DNA of 7,820 nucleotides from Rhodospirillales bacterium (GCA_021775275.1 JAJFIE010000216.1:1-7820); one strand, 5' to 3'. Counted from the stretch's first letter, positions 1 through 6,609 are shown. Notes: a model not told the origin generated them from the sequence alone. Made by a program: numbers and translations.

Positions 1-414
1 AATCTGCTCCAATTGCTGGACACTTCTTTCCCGCGCATCCGTTAACTTGGACGTGAGGCTGCGGGATTTGTCCTCGGCGCTTTCTGCGCGTGTTGTTAAT
101 GCCCGGACGGAGGTTCTGAGATCATCCTGCGTGGCGACGGATGCCTGCAATTCCTGCGAGAGCTGGTCGACGTTCAAGCGGAGGTCCGTTGTTGTTTTTC
201 GCTCCAGCGACAACATGTCGGCCAGTTCACTAACCTGACTTTCCAGGGTGTTGAGGGCTTCGTCCCGGCCGGAAATGGCATCGTTCAGGAAGAATTGCGC
301 AATCACGAAGATCATCAACAGGAAGATGATGACCATGAGCAAGGTCGCCATGGCATCAACAAACCCTGGCCAGGTATTGACGCTACGTTCTGATCGGCGC
401 GAATACGTCCCCAT
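1..414 (-). CDS. MotB-like channel partner, N-terminal part (cut by window edge)
   Basis: Only the first 138 codons are present; the frame stays open to base 1. Residues 1-14 are short and basic (cytoplasmic). A single membrane helix follows at about residues 18-43, beginning WPGFVDAMATLLMVIIFLL. Asp20, at the cytoplasmic end of that helix, sits where MotB, TolR and ExbD keep the ion-binding aspartate. From about residue 50 to the edge the sequence is hydrophilic, rich in Leu, Glu, Gln, Arg and Ser, and reads as a periplasmic coiled coil. MotB-like proteins of this build usually end in an OmpA-type peptidoglycan-binding domain, which would lie outside the window. The ATG starts 21 bases after the MotA-like gene stops, with AGGGA five bases before it, so the two are almost certainly co-transcribed and act as one inner-membrane complex. 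It is not shown to be flagellar: no flagellar gene is visible. The family is fairly sure; the task of the complex is unknown. Confidence 0.85.
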   Translation of the reverse strand, partial: MGTYSRRSERSVNTWPGFVDAMATLLMVIIFLLMIFVIAQFFLNDAISGRDEALNTLESQVSELADMLSLERKTTTDLRLNVDQLSQELQASVATQDDLRTSVRALTTRAESAEDKSRSLTSKLTDARERSVQQLEQI

Positions 415-435
415 TAGAGTCCCTGCGACCGACGG

Positions 436-1575
436 TTAAGATTTCGGTTCTTCGACCAGCGCGGCAATCGTTCGCGCCAGCAATTTGATCTCGCTACGAA
501 CCTGTTGCAGGATATCCGTCCGTCCTGCGCCCAGTTCGTCGACCAGTCGTCCCATCTGTAAGTCAAGATTACGGATGTGTGCCCGTGTGGCTTCATCCAA
601 AGATGCTTCAACGGGCGCTGACGTCCCTTCGGACATGCGTTTGAGGGCATCGTTCAGTCCCACTTGGCTTTCCGCCATGGATTTCATCAGCAAGTGCTCT
701 GTCCGCATGTGGTCAGTCAGGGTCGACATCTGCTCACTCATCTGCTGTAGGCTGGAGTTGACGGCAATGCGGCTTTCCTCACCACGCGTCAGGGTTCGCT
801 GCAAATGCTCGAGGCTGTCGGCTGTCTGCTCCAGCAACGCCTGAACATATGCGGGAACCGAATGATCTCCTTCACCGGACAACGCGCCGGATGATAATCG
901 GGTAATACTGGAAAGCCACTCCTCCAGGTTATTGAAAAAGCGGTTTTGCGCCTGACCCGCCTGTAGGTCGAGAAATCCGAGGATCAATGAGCCGCTGAGG
1001 CCCAGCAGGGACGAACTAAAGGCCGTTCCCATACCGTCCAGAGGCTGCTCAAGGCCACTTTTAAGGTCTGAAAACACCTGTGAAACATCGCCACCTACGA
1101 TGCTGAGACCGCCAATGACACCGCGAATGGAACTGATCGTGTCTAGCAATCCCCAGAAGGTTCCGAGCAGGCCAAGAAAGATCAGAAGGCCAATTGTGTA
1201 GCGTGAAATGTCACGCGACTCATCCAGGCGAGAGTCAATCCCGTCGAGAACCGTGCGCATGGACATGGCTGACAGCCGTAAGCGGTCGCCCTGTTCTCCG
1301 ACCATGGTCGCCATGGGGGCAAGAAGTCGAGGCGCCCGTCCCCGATGCGGTCGATTGAGCCGGAAGTCTTCAATCCAGTCCGTTTCAGGATAGAGCATGG
1401 AGACCTGACGAAAATTATAGGCGATTCCCAGGACAAGAACGCCACAAATCAGACCATTGAGAGGCGCATTGGCCATGAACGCGGCCTGAAGCGGGACAAA
1501 GAGAAAAGCGATCAAGGCGAGAACCGCGATGATGAACACGATCATTCGGATGAGATATCGTTGCGGGCGGGTCAT
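436..1575 (-). CDS. MotA/TolQ/ExbB-like proton-channel protein with long helical tail
   Basis: The predicted protein has 379 residues. Two membrane helices lie near the N-terminus (about 10-32 and 38-54). A cytoplasmic stretch (about 55-126) follows, then a third helix at 127-147 holding GLLGTFWGL (135-143), the signature around the channel helix of MotA, TolQ and ExbB proteins. A fourth helix lies at about 185-204, after the GMGTAFSSSLLG segment that also matches the family. Residues about 240-375 are hydrophilic and heptad-like, so they probably form a long cytoplasmic coiled coil, a tail that classical TolQ and ExbB lack. With the MotB-like product of the next gene it should form an ion-driven stator in the inner membrane. 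The ATG start is chosen because MTRPQRYLIR leads straight into the first helix, but no good ribosome-binding site precedes it. The frame is open without a stop back to the end of the upstream OmpA-like gene, 78 bases away. The role in the cell is not established by the sequence. Confidence 0.88.
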   Translation of the reverse strand: MTRPQRYLIRMIVFIIAVLALIAFLFVPLQAAFMANAPLNGLICGVLVLGIAYNFRQVSMLYPETDWIEDFRLNRPHRGRAPRLLAPMATMVGEQGDRLRLSAMSMRTVLDGIDSRLDESRDISRYTIGLLIFLGLLGTFWGLLDTISSIRGVIGGLSIVGGDVSQVFSDLKSGLEQPLDGMGTAFSSSLLGLSGSLILGFLDLQAGQAQNRFFNNLEEWLSSITRLSSGALSGEGDHSVPAYVQALLEQTADSLEHLQRTLTRGEESRIAVNSSLQQMSEQMSTLTDHMRTEHLLMKSMAESQVGLNDALKRMSEGTSAPVEASLDEATRAHIRNLDLQMGRLVDELGAGRTDILQQVRSEIKLLARTIAALVEEPKS

Positions 1576-1653
1576 GGCTGATGAGTCCGGTAAATCTCGA
1601 ATGAACTGTCCCTTGCGCAGCGCCCGATCATAGCGCCCAGAGCGGTCAAATGA

Positions 1654-2616
1654 TTAGCGTTCGACGATATTGACATCGACTCTGTTGATCGGTTGCTCAT
1701 TGGTCTTGTCACCCAACGCCCTGACATCGATGCGTGTGGAGCGCACACCGTTTTCAATAAAGTACGACCGGACAGACAGGGCCCGGGAAAGTGAGAGGCG
1801 TCGTGCTTTGCTGGCGGATAGTCCTTCGCCGCCTGCATACGCCATCAACTGGATTCTGAAATCGTCTGATTCTTTGACTTTTTCCGCAATAGCGCTCAAC
1901 CCGTCATCGGCATCTCCCGGTAGTTTGGTTTCAGCATCACCGAAGATGACCTGCCAGGCTCGCCCAGGCGCGGACATGCCGCCTACCAGGCTGGATGCAG
2001 AAGCTGTCTCGGTCGATGCCGTCTCACTGGATGATGCTTCAGGTTCACTGGTTGATTCAATGGCTGGCTCAACGGGTGGTGCGCTGGCGGCTGTTTCGGT
2101 TTCCATGGGTTCGGGCGCCGGTGGCGGCTGATCCGATTCACCGGGTTCCAACGCGACAGTCTGGCTATCGGGTTCTGCCGGTGCAGCAGGTATGGTGGGT
2201 TCGAGCGCCGCCGCTGTGGCTGTTTCGACAGGTGTGGTTGTTGTCGACATCTGGGCCGGTTCAGGCGCGGGCGGCGGAACGATGTCGGCTGCCGATAAGG
2301 TCGATGCGACCGCAGGTTCAGAAACTGTTGGTGTCGACGGTGCGGTAAGGATCGGGTTGCTGACGCTCACGCTCGGACCGAAGTATGATGATTTCGGTGC
2401 GCTGGGGCCGGGCATCAGAAGTTTGGTGTCCCCACCGGCGTACCCCGGTATGGTCGATGGACCATAGCCGCCGTCATTGAGGACGGATAAATCAACGGTA
2501 ACCGGGGCGGACTGAGAGAACGCGGGGGCGCCGATTCCCATCCCGGCCAGTAACAGGGCTGCCGATGACGTTGTCAGCAACAGGCGGGTGAGTGAATAAA
2601 TCCGATATGTGCTCAT
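1654..2616 (-). CDS. Secreted OmpA-like domain protein with Pro/Ser/Thr/Glu-rich linker
   Basis: This reads as a 320-residue exported protein. From the ATG at 2616 the N-terminus is a signal peptide: a short basic start (MSTYRIYSLTR), a hydrophobic core (LLLTTSSAALLLAGMGIGA) and a likely cut after AFS near residue 34. Residues about 80-215 are low complexity, dominated by Pro, Ala, Glu, Ser and Thr, with PPPAPEP occurring twice; this is probably a flexible periplasmic spacer. Residues 220-320 form an OmpA-like domain with a good central part (SASKARRLSLSRALSVRSY) and the end RIDVRALGDKTNEQPINRVDV. The aspartate that usually binds diaminopimelate is missing: the spot reads MAYAGGEG. Binding to peptidoglycan is therefore uncertain. 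An in-frame TTG at 2646 would add ten residues before the signal peptide and is less likely. The gene is the first of the envelope trio and probably supplies a periplasmic partner for the channel proteins. The family call is firm, the function inferred. Confidence 0.82.
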   Translation of the reverse strand: MSTYRIYSLTRLLLTTSSAALLLAGMGIGAPAFSQSAPVTVDLSVLNDGGYGPSTIPGYAGGDTKLLMPGPSAPKSSYFGPSVSVSNPILTAPSTPTVSEPAVASTLSAADIVPPPAPEPAQMSTTTTPVETATAAALEPTIPAAPAEPDSQTVALEPGESDQPPPAPEPMETETAASAPPVEPAIESTSEPEASSSETASTETASASSLVGGMSAPGRAWQVIFGDAETKLPGDADDGLSAIAEKVKESDDFRIQLMAYAGGEGLSASKARRLSLSRALSVRSYFIENGVRSTRIDVRALGDKTNEQPINRVDVNIVER

Positions 2617-2636
2617 AGCGCTGATAAACTTACCGC

Positions 2637-2650
2637 GACATTTCAATGTC
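2637..2650. promoter_or_regulatory. 14-bp perfect dyad just upstream of the OmpA-like gene
   Basis: GACATT and AATGTC are exact inverted copies separated by TC. The site ends 21 bases before the chosen ATG of the OmpA-like gene and overlaps its alternative TTG start. It could be an operator or a small leader hairpin. No regulator can be named, and a dyad of this size can arise by chance. Confidence 0.3.
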
Positions 2651-2660
2651 TATTTGTTGA

Positions 2661-2694
2661 TGCGGGAGGCCCCTCGCTTTCGAAAGTTCCCGCA
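2661..2694 (-). other. Leader stem-loop upstream of the envelope module
   Basis: On the minus strand TGCGGGA and TCCCGCA form a 7-bp stem enclosing 20 bases. The enclosed sequence has two smaller self-complementary parts, CTTTCGAAAG and GAGGGGCCTC, so a branched fold is possible. No T-run follows, so it does not look like an intrinsic terminator. It lies in the 190-base gap between suhB and the OmpA-like gene, where a promoter for the trio would be expected. I could not find a convincing -35/-10 pair there; the best, TTGTGC-17-TATGTT, is weak. Confidence 0.35.
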
Positions 2695-2790
2695 AGAAAA
2701 CTGCCATTTTACTAGCTTGGAAATGAACATACCGAAGCCCATGCGTCGGCACAACTGGATTGACTGCACCTCTCGACATTAACACGATAT

Positions 2791-2813
2791 CTGCTGATCC
2801 GAAGATCAGACAG
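2791..2813 (-). terminator. TTCG-loop hairpin spanning the suhB stop codon
   Basis: On the minus strand CTGATC and GATCAG pair exactly around a TTCG loop closed by C and G, the very stable cUUCGg tetraloop. CTG and CAG outside it add three pairs with one bulged T. The suhB stop codon TGA is inside the left arm. No T-run follows, so it is either a weak or Rho-assisted terminator, or a structure protecting the mRNA 3' end. Confidence 0.5.
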
Positions 2814-3609
2814 ATTTCTGCGCCTTGCGAACCAACGACGACAGAGGACCATGCACGTTATCATTGCCGGCAATGATTCCGCCTGTGGACAGCATGTCAC
2901 CCTTACCTGCAACATCAGTGACGTAGCCGCCCGCTTCGCGCACCAGAACGATACCGGCTGCAATATCCCACGGGCATAAATCTGTTTCCCAGTATCCATC
3001 AAATCGCCCGGCAGCGACCCAGGCCAGGTCCAGCGACGCTGCCCCATTGCGGCGAACGCCTGCCGATACTTCCATTACCGCAGCCAGTTCCTTCATAAAC
3101 CGGTCGTGATTGGGTGTCCCGAGGAAAGGAATGCCGGTAGCAAACAGCGAGTCTGCCATATTGCGCCGGGCGGAGACCCTCAGGCGACGACGGTTCAGGT
3201 ATGCGCCTTTGCCTTTCTCGGCCCAGAAAGTCTGATCGGTGACAGGTTCATGAATGACACCGGCGAAAATCTCGCTGTCGCGCTCAAGCGCAATGGAAAC
3301 GGCGAAATGCGGGATTCCATGCAGGAAATTCGTGGTGCCATCCAGCGGATCAATAATCCACCTGTTCGAGATATCGCTGCCGACAACCTCGCCCGACTCC
3401 TCCATCAGGAAGCCGAATTTGGGACGCGCCTTGGATAATTCCTCGAAAACGGTTTGCTCCGCTTTCTTGTCGGCTGTGCTGACAAAATCCGCCGGCCCCT
3501 TGCGCGATACCTGGAGCTGTTCGACCTCACCAAAATCGCGCACAAGTTTTCGCCCGGCTTTCTGGGCGGCCGATACCATGACATTTAAAAGCGGGGAATA
3601 CTGGCTCAC
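2806..3609 (-). CDS. suhB: Inositol monophosphatase family protein (SuhB-like)
   Basis: The predicted 267-residue protein belongs to the Mg-dependent, Li-sensitive sugar and inositol phosphatases and matches SuhB in length. The metal-binding set is complete: Glu70/Glu71 in MEESGE, the DPLDGTTNF block at 87-95 with Asp87 and Asp90, and WDIAAG at 214-219 with Asp215. It should remove phosphate from myo-inositol 1-phosphate or related sugar phosphates in the cytoplasm. In enterobacteria SuhB also works in ribosomal RNA antitermination; whether that holds here cannot be read from sequence. The start is a GTG only 6 bases after the efp stop, with AAGGA about ten bases upstream inside the last efp codons. 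It is preferred to the ATG ten codons later because YSPLLNVMVSAAQKAG aligns with the N-terminus usual in the family, and the later ATG has no ribosome-binding site. Co-expression with efp is very likely. Confidence 0.92.
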   Translation of the reverse strand: MSQYSPLLNVMVSAAQKAGRKLVRDFGEVEQLQVSRKGPADFVSTADKKAEQTVFEELSKARPKFGFLMEESGEVVGSDISNRWIIDPLDGTTNFLHGIPHFAVSIALERDSEIFAGVIHEPVTDQTFWAEKGKGAYLNRRRLRVSARRNMADSLFATGIPFLGTPNHDRFMKELAAVMEVSAGVRRNGAASLDLAWVAAGRFDGYWETDLCPWDIAAGIVLVREAGGYVTDVAGKGDMLSTGGIIAGNDNVHGPLSSLVRKAQKSV

Positions 3610-3615
3610 AGCCGA

Positions 3616-4185
3616 TCAGTCCTTTGCCCGTTCGACGTAGGAGCCATCGGACGTGTTGATCACCACGCGGGTGCCGGCGCCGATATGGGGTGGCACCTGG
3701 GTGCGCAGCCCGTTTTCCAGGATTGCAGGCTTATAGGATGATGAGGCGGTCTGGCCCTTGACCACGGCATCTGCTTCGGTGATTTCAAGAACAACCGTAT
3801 CCGGCAGCTTGACCCCGATGGGGTCGCCTTCATGGGACTCAATGATGACGGCCATACCGTCCTGCAGGAAGCAAACCTGATCTTCCCCGATCATTTCTGC
3901 CGACAGGGAAAACTGATCATAGGTCTCATTGTCCATGAAGGTATACATGTCGCCATCGGCGAACAGGAACTGGAAATCCCGCTGCTCAAGGGTGGCGCGT
4001 TCGACCTTTTCCGAAGACCGAAAGCGCTCATTCAGCTTGGTGCCGGAGCGGATATCCTTCAGTTCAACCTGTAGATATGCGCCGCCCTTGCCGGGTTGGG
4101 TGTGGGCGATTTTTGCGGCGCGCCAGAGGCGGCCTTGATGTTCGATGACCATTCCGGGACGGATGGCGTTGCCGTCGATCTTCAT
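3616..4185 (-). CDS. efp: Elongation factor P
   Basis: This is a full-length EF-P of 189 residues. EF-P binds between the P and E sites of stalled ribosomes and helps form peptide bonds at runs of proline. The three-domain layout is intact: an N-terminal KOW-like domain with the exposed loop [10 protein letters not shown] (28-37), a middle barrel containing [15 protein letters not shown] (78-92), and a C-terminal OB domain ending in [22 protein letters not shown]. Lys33 at the loop tip corresponds to the lysine modified with beta-lysine in E. coli; no modification enzyme is in this window. The ATG at 4185 begins [13 protein letters not shown], the usual family start. The frame runs 33 codons further upstream but that part shows no homology. 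No strong ribosome-binding site is seen; AAGAGA lies about 13 bases upstream. A 114-base gap separates it from thiE, leaving room for its own promoter. Confidence 0.96.
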   Translation of the reverse strand: MKIDGNAIRPGMVIEHQGRLWRAAKIAHTQPGKGGAYLQVELKDIRSGTKLNERFRSSEKVERATLEQRDFQFLFADGDMYTFMDNETYDQFSLSAEMIGEDQVCFLQDGMAVIIESHEGDPIGVKLPDTVVLEITEADAVVKGQTASSSYKPAILENGLRTQVPPHIGAGTRVVINTSDGSYVERAKD

Positions 4186-4231
4186 GACAGTGACCGTATC
4201 TCTTGTGAATAAATATTGGCTAGCGGCGCGG

Positions 4232-4260
4232 AAGCTATCAGGTCGGCGTGGCGCTGGCAA
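4232..4260 (-). promoter_or_regulatory. Possible sigma70-type promoter for efp-suhB
   Basis: On the minus strand TTGCCA (five of six to the -35 consensus) is followed after 17 bases by TAGCTT (three of six to the -10), about 47 bases before the efp ATG. The spacing is ideal but the -10 is poor. A stem CGGCGT/ACGCCG at 4244-4265 overlaps the -35 and could belong to the end of the thiE transcript instead. Confidence 0.3.
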
Positions 4261-4299
4261 CGCCGCATCAAGTTTGTTTGCCACAGCCCGGAAATTCGC

Positions 4300-5001
4300 T
4301 CAGATAACCGGGTCTTCCAGTGGTGCGTGATCGATGGCGGCGCGAAAAGCCTGAACGGCGGCGCCAGGTCCATCGGGATGATCCCAGACTCCCGCCGATA
4401 CGGCCAGAAAATCCGCCCCGGCAGAGACAACAGGGGGGCAATTTTCGGGCGTAATGCCACCGATCGCGACACACTGTACAACCGCGATATCACGCCACCA
4501 GCGGATCAGGTCAAGGCTGGCGTGCGTGGATGCCTGTTTGGTCTGCGTCGGGAAAAACGCGCCAAAGGCGATGTAGTCGACGCCTTTTTCCGCACCCAGA
4601 ATGGCCAGGTGCCGGGAATTGTGACACGTAAGCCCGATAACGCCGTCGGGGCCGAGCAGGGCGCGGGATTCCTCGTAGCTGGCGTCCTGCTGTCCGATGT
4701 GGACGCCGTCGGCGCCCACGCTCGCCGCCAGGTCAGGGCGGTCATTGATCAAAAACGGAACGTCGAATTCCTGCGCCAGCGGCATCAGCGTTTCGGCGGC
4801 GCCGACAATGATGTCGTCAGAAACATCTTTCAGGCGCAACTGGATGCAGGCAACGTCCCCGGCGTTCAGCGCCTCGGACAACTGCCCGTGAAACTGGCGA
4901 AGTTCGATGGCGGGCGGGGTGACCAGATACAGCCGGCACTCGGATTGTCCGAGGGGATGTTCTGCGCCCGGATCGTGGCGTGTGCTTGCGGTTGTGGTCA
5001 T
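4300..5001 (-). CDS. thiE: Thiamine-phosphate synthase
   Basis: The predicted 233-residue enzyme joins HMP pyrophosphate and thiazole phosphate to make thiamine monophosphate in the cytoplasm. The TIM-barrel landmarks are in order: RLYLVTPP (23-30), QLRLKD (54-59), the pyrophosphate-side INDRPDLAASVGADGVHIGQQD region (85-106), TCHN (125-128), GAFFPTQTK (147-155) and the phosphate-binding VAIGGIT (178-184). The first 20 residues are variable and slightly longer than usual. The ATG at 5001 overlaps the TGA of the upstream gene as ATGA, which indicates translational coupling and decides the start; the frame is open much further upstream, but that part is the shadow of the neighbouring gene. No other thiamine gene is visible, so its place after gap and the 154-aa gene is a positional link only. 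No thiamine riboswitch is visible next to it, as expected for an internal operon gene. Confidence 0.93.
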   Translation of the reverse strand: MTTTASTRHDPGAEHPLGQSECRLYLVTPPAIELRQFHGQLSEALNAGDVACIQLRLKDVSDDIIVGAAETLMPLAQEFDVPFLINDRPDLAASVGADGVHIGQQDASYEESRALLGPDGVIGLTCHNSRHLAILGAEKGVDYIAFGAFFPTQTKQASTHASLDLIRWWRDIAVVQCVAIGGITPENCPPVVSAGADFLAVSAGVWDHPDGPGAAVQAFRAAIDHAPLEDPVI

Positions 5002-5462
5002 GGCGACGTCAGGTGCTCCGGCATGGGCGTGGCCCCTTCGATATGCAGGAATTCCCGGCACGCGGCAAGAGGGTCGGCAGAACTCATGAGGTCGAGCGGG
5101 GGCAAAATACCCGATCCGCCGTAGACCGCCGCCGGTAACAGACAGACATCGTTTTGCCGGGCAATGTCGGCGACCCGCGCGCGGGCCGGGCCAGCGTCTG
5201 ACAGGACAACGGCCCTGATGCCCTGGCGGATGGCGGCGAGTGCGTGCCCGGCATTTGCGCCGCAATCCAGGGCGGCGACAAAGGGAACCGCGGGAAATTC
5301 CTGATGCGCCAGATCCATCATGGACTGGAACACCACCGGACCCATGGACGCCGCCGCATCGGGGGCGCTGAGGATGATAACCTCCCGGCCACAGTCGCCT
5401 GCGGCGGACAGCGCCGCCGTAACCTGATCCAGCGAATAGACGATGATAGCGGGCGCGGTCAC
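4998..5462 (-). CDS. Conserved-looking 154-aa protein, possible partial aldolase-type barrel
   Basis: I cannot name this protein with confidence. It starts at a GTG with a strong GGAAGGA five bases upstream, and its stop overlaps the thiE start (ATGA), so it is translated and coupled to thiE. The sequence alternates short hydrophobic strands and helices: AIIVYS (5-10), EVIILSAP, PFVAALDCGANAGHALAAI, GIRAVVLSD and DVCLLPAAVY. That pattern suggests a half or degraded alpha/beta barrel in the cytoplasm; there is no signal peptide or membrane segment. The stretch VPFVAALDCGANAGHALAAI followed by an Ala/Gly-rich helix and VVLSDAG resembles the class II fructose-bisphosphate aldolase segment VPVALHLDHG...AGFTSVMIDGS, but the metal-binding histidine of HLDHG is replaced (ALDCG). 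If the likeness is real, it is probably not a working aldolase. It lies 46 bases after gap, which fits a glycolytic origin. That relationship is inference. Confidence 0.8.
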   Translation of the reverse strand: MTAPAIIVYSLDQVTAALSAAGDCGREVIILSAPDAAASMGPVVFQSMMDLAHQEFPAVPFVAALDCGANAGHALAAIRQGIRAVVLSDAGPARARVADIARQNDVCLLPAAVYGGSGILPPLDLMSSADPLAACREFLHIEGATPMPEHLTSP

Positions 5463-5477
5463 TGTGTCCTTCCTTTA

Positions 5478-5506
5478 CCGACAGGGTACAGCGTTGCCCC
5501 TGCCGG
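5478..5506 (-). other. Stem-loop between gap and the 154-aa gene
   Basis: On the minus strand CCGGCAGGG and CCCTGTCGG pair over nine positions, eight Watson-Crick and one G-T wobble, around an 11-base loop. The wobble pairs only in the minus-strand RNA (A against C on the plus strand), which favours a role in that transcript. No T-run follows. It could be a processing or stability element that lowers expression of the genes after gap. Confidence 0.45.
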
Positions 5507-5508
5507 AA

Positions 5509-6519
5509 TTACTTCGCCTTGGCGAGGGCGACAGCGGTATCGCCCATGCGGTTAGAGAAGCCCCATTCGTTATCATACCACGACACCACCCGGACCAAAT
5601 TGCCGCCGACGACCTGGGTCTGGGTCAGGTCAAAAACCGAGCTGTGCGGGTTGTGATTGAAATCGATGGAGACCAGAGGCTCGTCATTGGTCCCGAGGAC
5701 GCCCTTCAGGGGGGCCTTCTTCGATGCCCGGACGATGGCCCTGTTGACCTCGTCAATGGTGGTTTCCCGGGCGGCGATGAAGCTCAGGTCCACCAATGAC
5801 ACGTTGGGCGACGGCACCCGGATCGAGGTGCCATCCAGTTTGCCGGCCAGTTCCGGCAGCACCAGACCAACGGCCTTGGCGGCGCCGGTTGACGTCGGGA
5901 TCATGGAGCATGACGCCGCCCGCGCCCGGCGCATATCGCTGTGCAGGGTATCGACAGTGCGCTGATCGCCGGTGAAGGCGTGGATCGTGGTCATGTATCC
6001 ACTTTCGATTCCGACCGCCTGATGCAGCACATGGGCGACCGGGGCCAGACAGTTGGTGGTGCACGACGCGTTGGAGACGACTTTGTGTTTTTTGCCCAAC
6101 TGGTCGTGGTTGACGCCGTAAACAACGGTCAGGTCCGCGCCGCTGGCCGGTGCGGATACCAGAACCTTTTTGGCCCCGGCTTTGAGGTGAGCCGCCGCGC
6201 TGTCACGGTCGGAAAAACGGCCCGTGCATTCCAGGGCCACATCGACCTTCAGTTTGCGCCACGGCAGTTTGGCCGGGTCCGGCTCCGCGGTGACGGCGAT
6301 GGGCGTGCGGCCGACCATGATCGCGCCGTCCTTTGCCTTCACATCGACGGGGAACTTGCCGTGAACGGTGTCGTATTTCAGCAGATGGGCGTTCGCTTCA
6401 ACCGACCCCAGATCGTTAATGGCGACGACCTGAATGTCGCGGCGCTTGGATTCGATAATGGCCCGCAGGACAAGACGGCCAATCCGTCCAAAACCGTTGA
6501 TAGCGACACGAACCGTCAT
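5509..6519 (-). CDS. gap: Glyceraldehyde-3-phosphate dehydrogenase, type I
   Basis: The 336-residue enzyme oxidises and phosphorylates glyceraldehyde 3-phosphate to 1,3-bisphosphoglycerate, or runs in reverse in gluconeogenesis. The NAD-binding glycine motif INGFGRIGR is at residues 7-15 and VAINDL at 32-37; Asp36 favours NAD over NADP. The catalytic cysteine is Cys153 in SNASCTTNC and the paired histidine is His180 in [10 protein letters not shown]. The phosphate-site stretch [12 protein letters not shown] and the C-terminal [13 protein letters not shown] are both intact, and the length is normal. The ATG is preceded by GAGGAG eight bases upstream (6528-6533), the strongest ribosome-binding site in the window. 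No pgk or fba follows, although these often neighbour gap in alphaproteobacteria; a 154-aa gene and thiE come next. The 5' side has an attenuator-like stem and dyad sites, so expression is probably regulated at initiation and perhaps at elongation. Confidence 0.97.
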   Translation of the reverse strand: MTVRVAINGFGRIGRLVLRAIIESKRRDIQVVAINDLGSVEANAHLLKYDTVHGKFPVDVKAKDGAIMVGRTPIAVTAEPDPAKLPWRKLKVDVALECTGRFSDRDSAAAHLKAGAKKVLVSAPASGADLTVVYGVNHDQLGKKHKVVSNASCTTNCLAPVAHVLHQAVGIESGYMTTIHAFTGDQRTVDTLHSDMRRARAASCSMIPTSTGAAKAVGLVLPELAGKLDGTSIRVPSPNVSLVDLSFIAARETTIDEVNRAIVRASKKAPLKGVLGTNDEPLVSIDFNHNPHSSVFDLTQTQVVGGNLVRVVSWYDNEWGFSNRMGDTAVALAKAK

Positions 6520-6582
6520 GGCTGTTTCTCCTCAGTTTTTTGCTCAGTTGCAGGCCCGACATATCACAGCCGTCCGGGCTGG

Positions 6583-6609
6583 AAAACCCCGCCGGATTTC
6601 ACGGCGGGG
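6583..6609 (-). terminator. Intrinsic terminator or attenuator in the gap leader
   Basis: On the minus strand CCCCGCCG and CGGCGGGG form a perfect 8-bp GC stem around the loop TGAAATC, followed at once by TTTT. This is a textbook intrinsic terminator, though the T-run is short. The T-run points towards gap, whose ATG is 63 bases further on. Because no gene lies upstream on this strand in the window, the stem either controls gap by attenuation or is left over from a lost upstream gene. The plus strand has no T-run after the stem. Confidence 0.65.

Noticed and set aside
1..1575. Zorya-type phage defence (ZorA/ZorB are tailed MotA-like and MotB-like proteins)
   Set aside because: The architecture is similar, but no ZorC, ZorD or ZorE is visible, the neighbours are housekeeping genes, and related pairs appear to be common in alphaproteobacterial chromosomes. 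The genes beyond the left edge cannot be seen, so this is not excluded completely.
2617..2646. TTG start adding ten residues to the OmpA-like protein
   Set aside because: The added residues would precede a complete signal peptide that already has a basic N-terminus when started at the ATG.
4216..5124. 302-codon open frame on the plus strand opposite thiE
   Set aside because: It is the mirror of strong coding sequence in thiE and the 154-aa gene, has no recognisable motif, and its composition (Gly/Arg/Ala-rich) is typical of an antisense shadow in GC-rich DNA.
5002..5265. Upstream extension of the thiE frame
   Set aside because: It overlaps the 154-aa gene throughout, is Arg/Pro-rich without homology, and the ATGA overlap at 4998-5001 gives a natural start.
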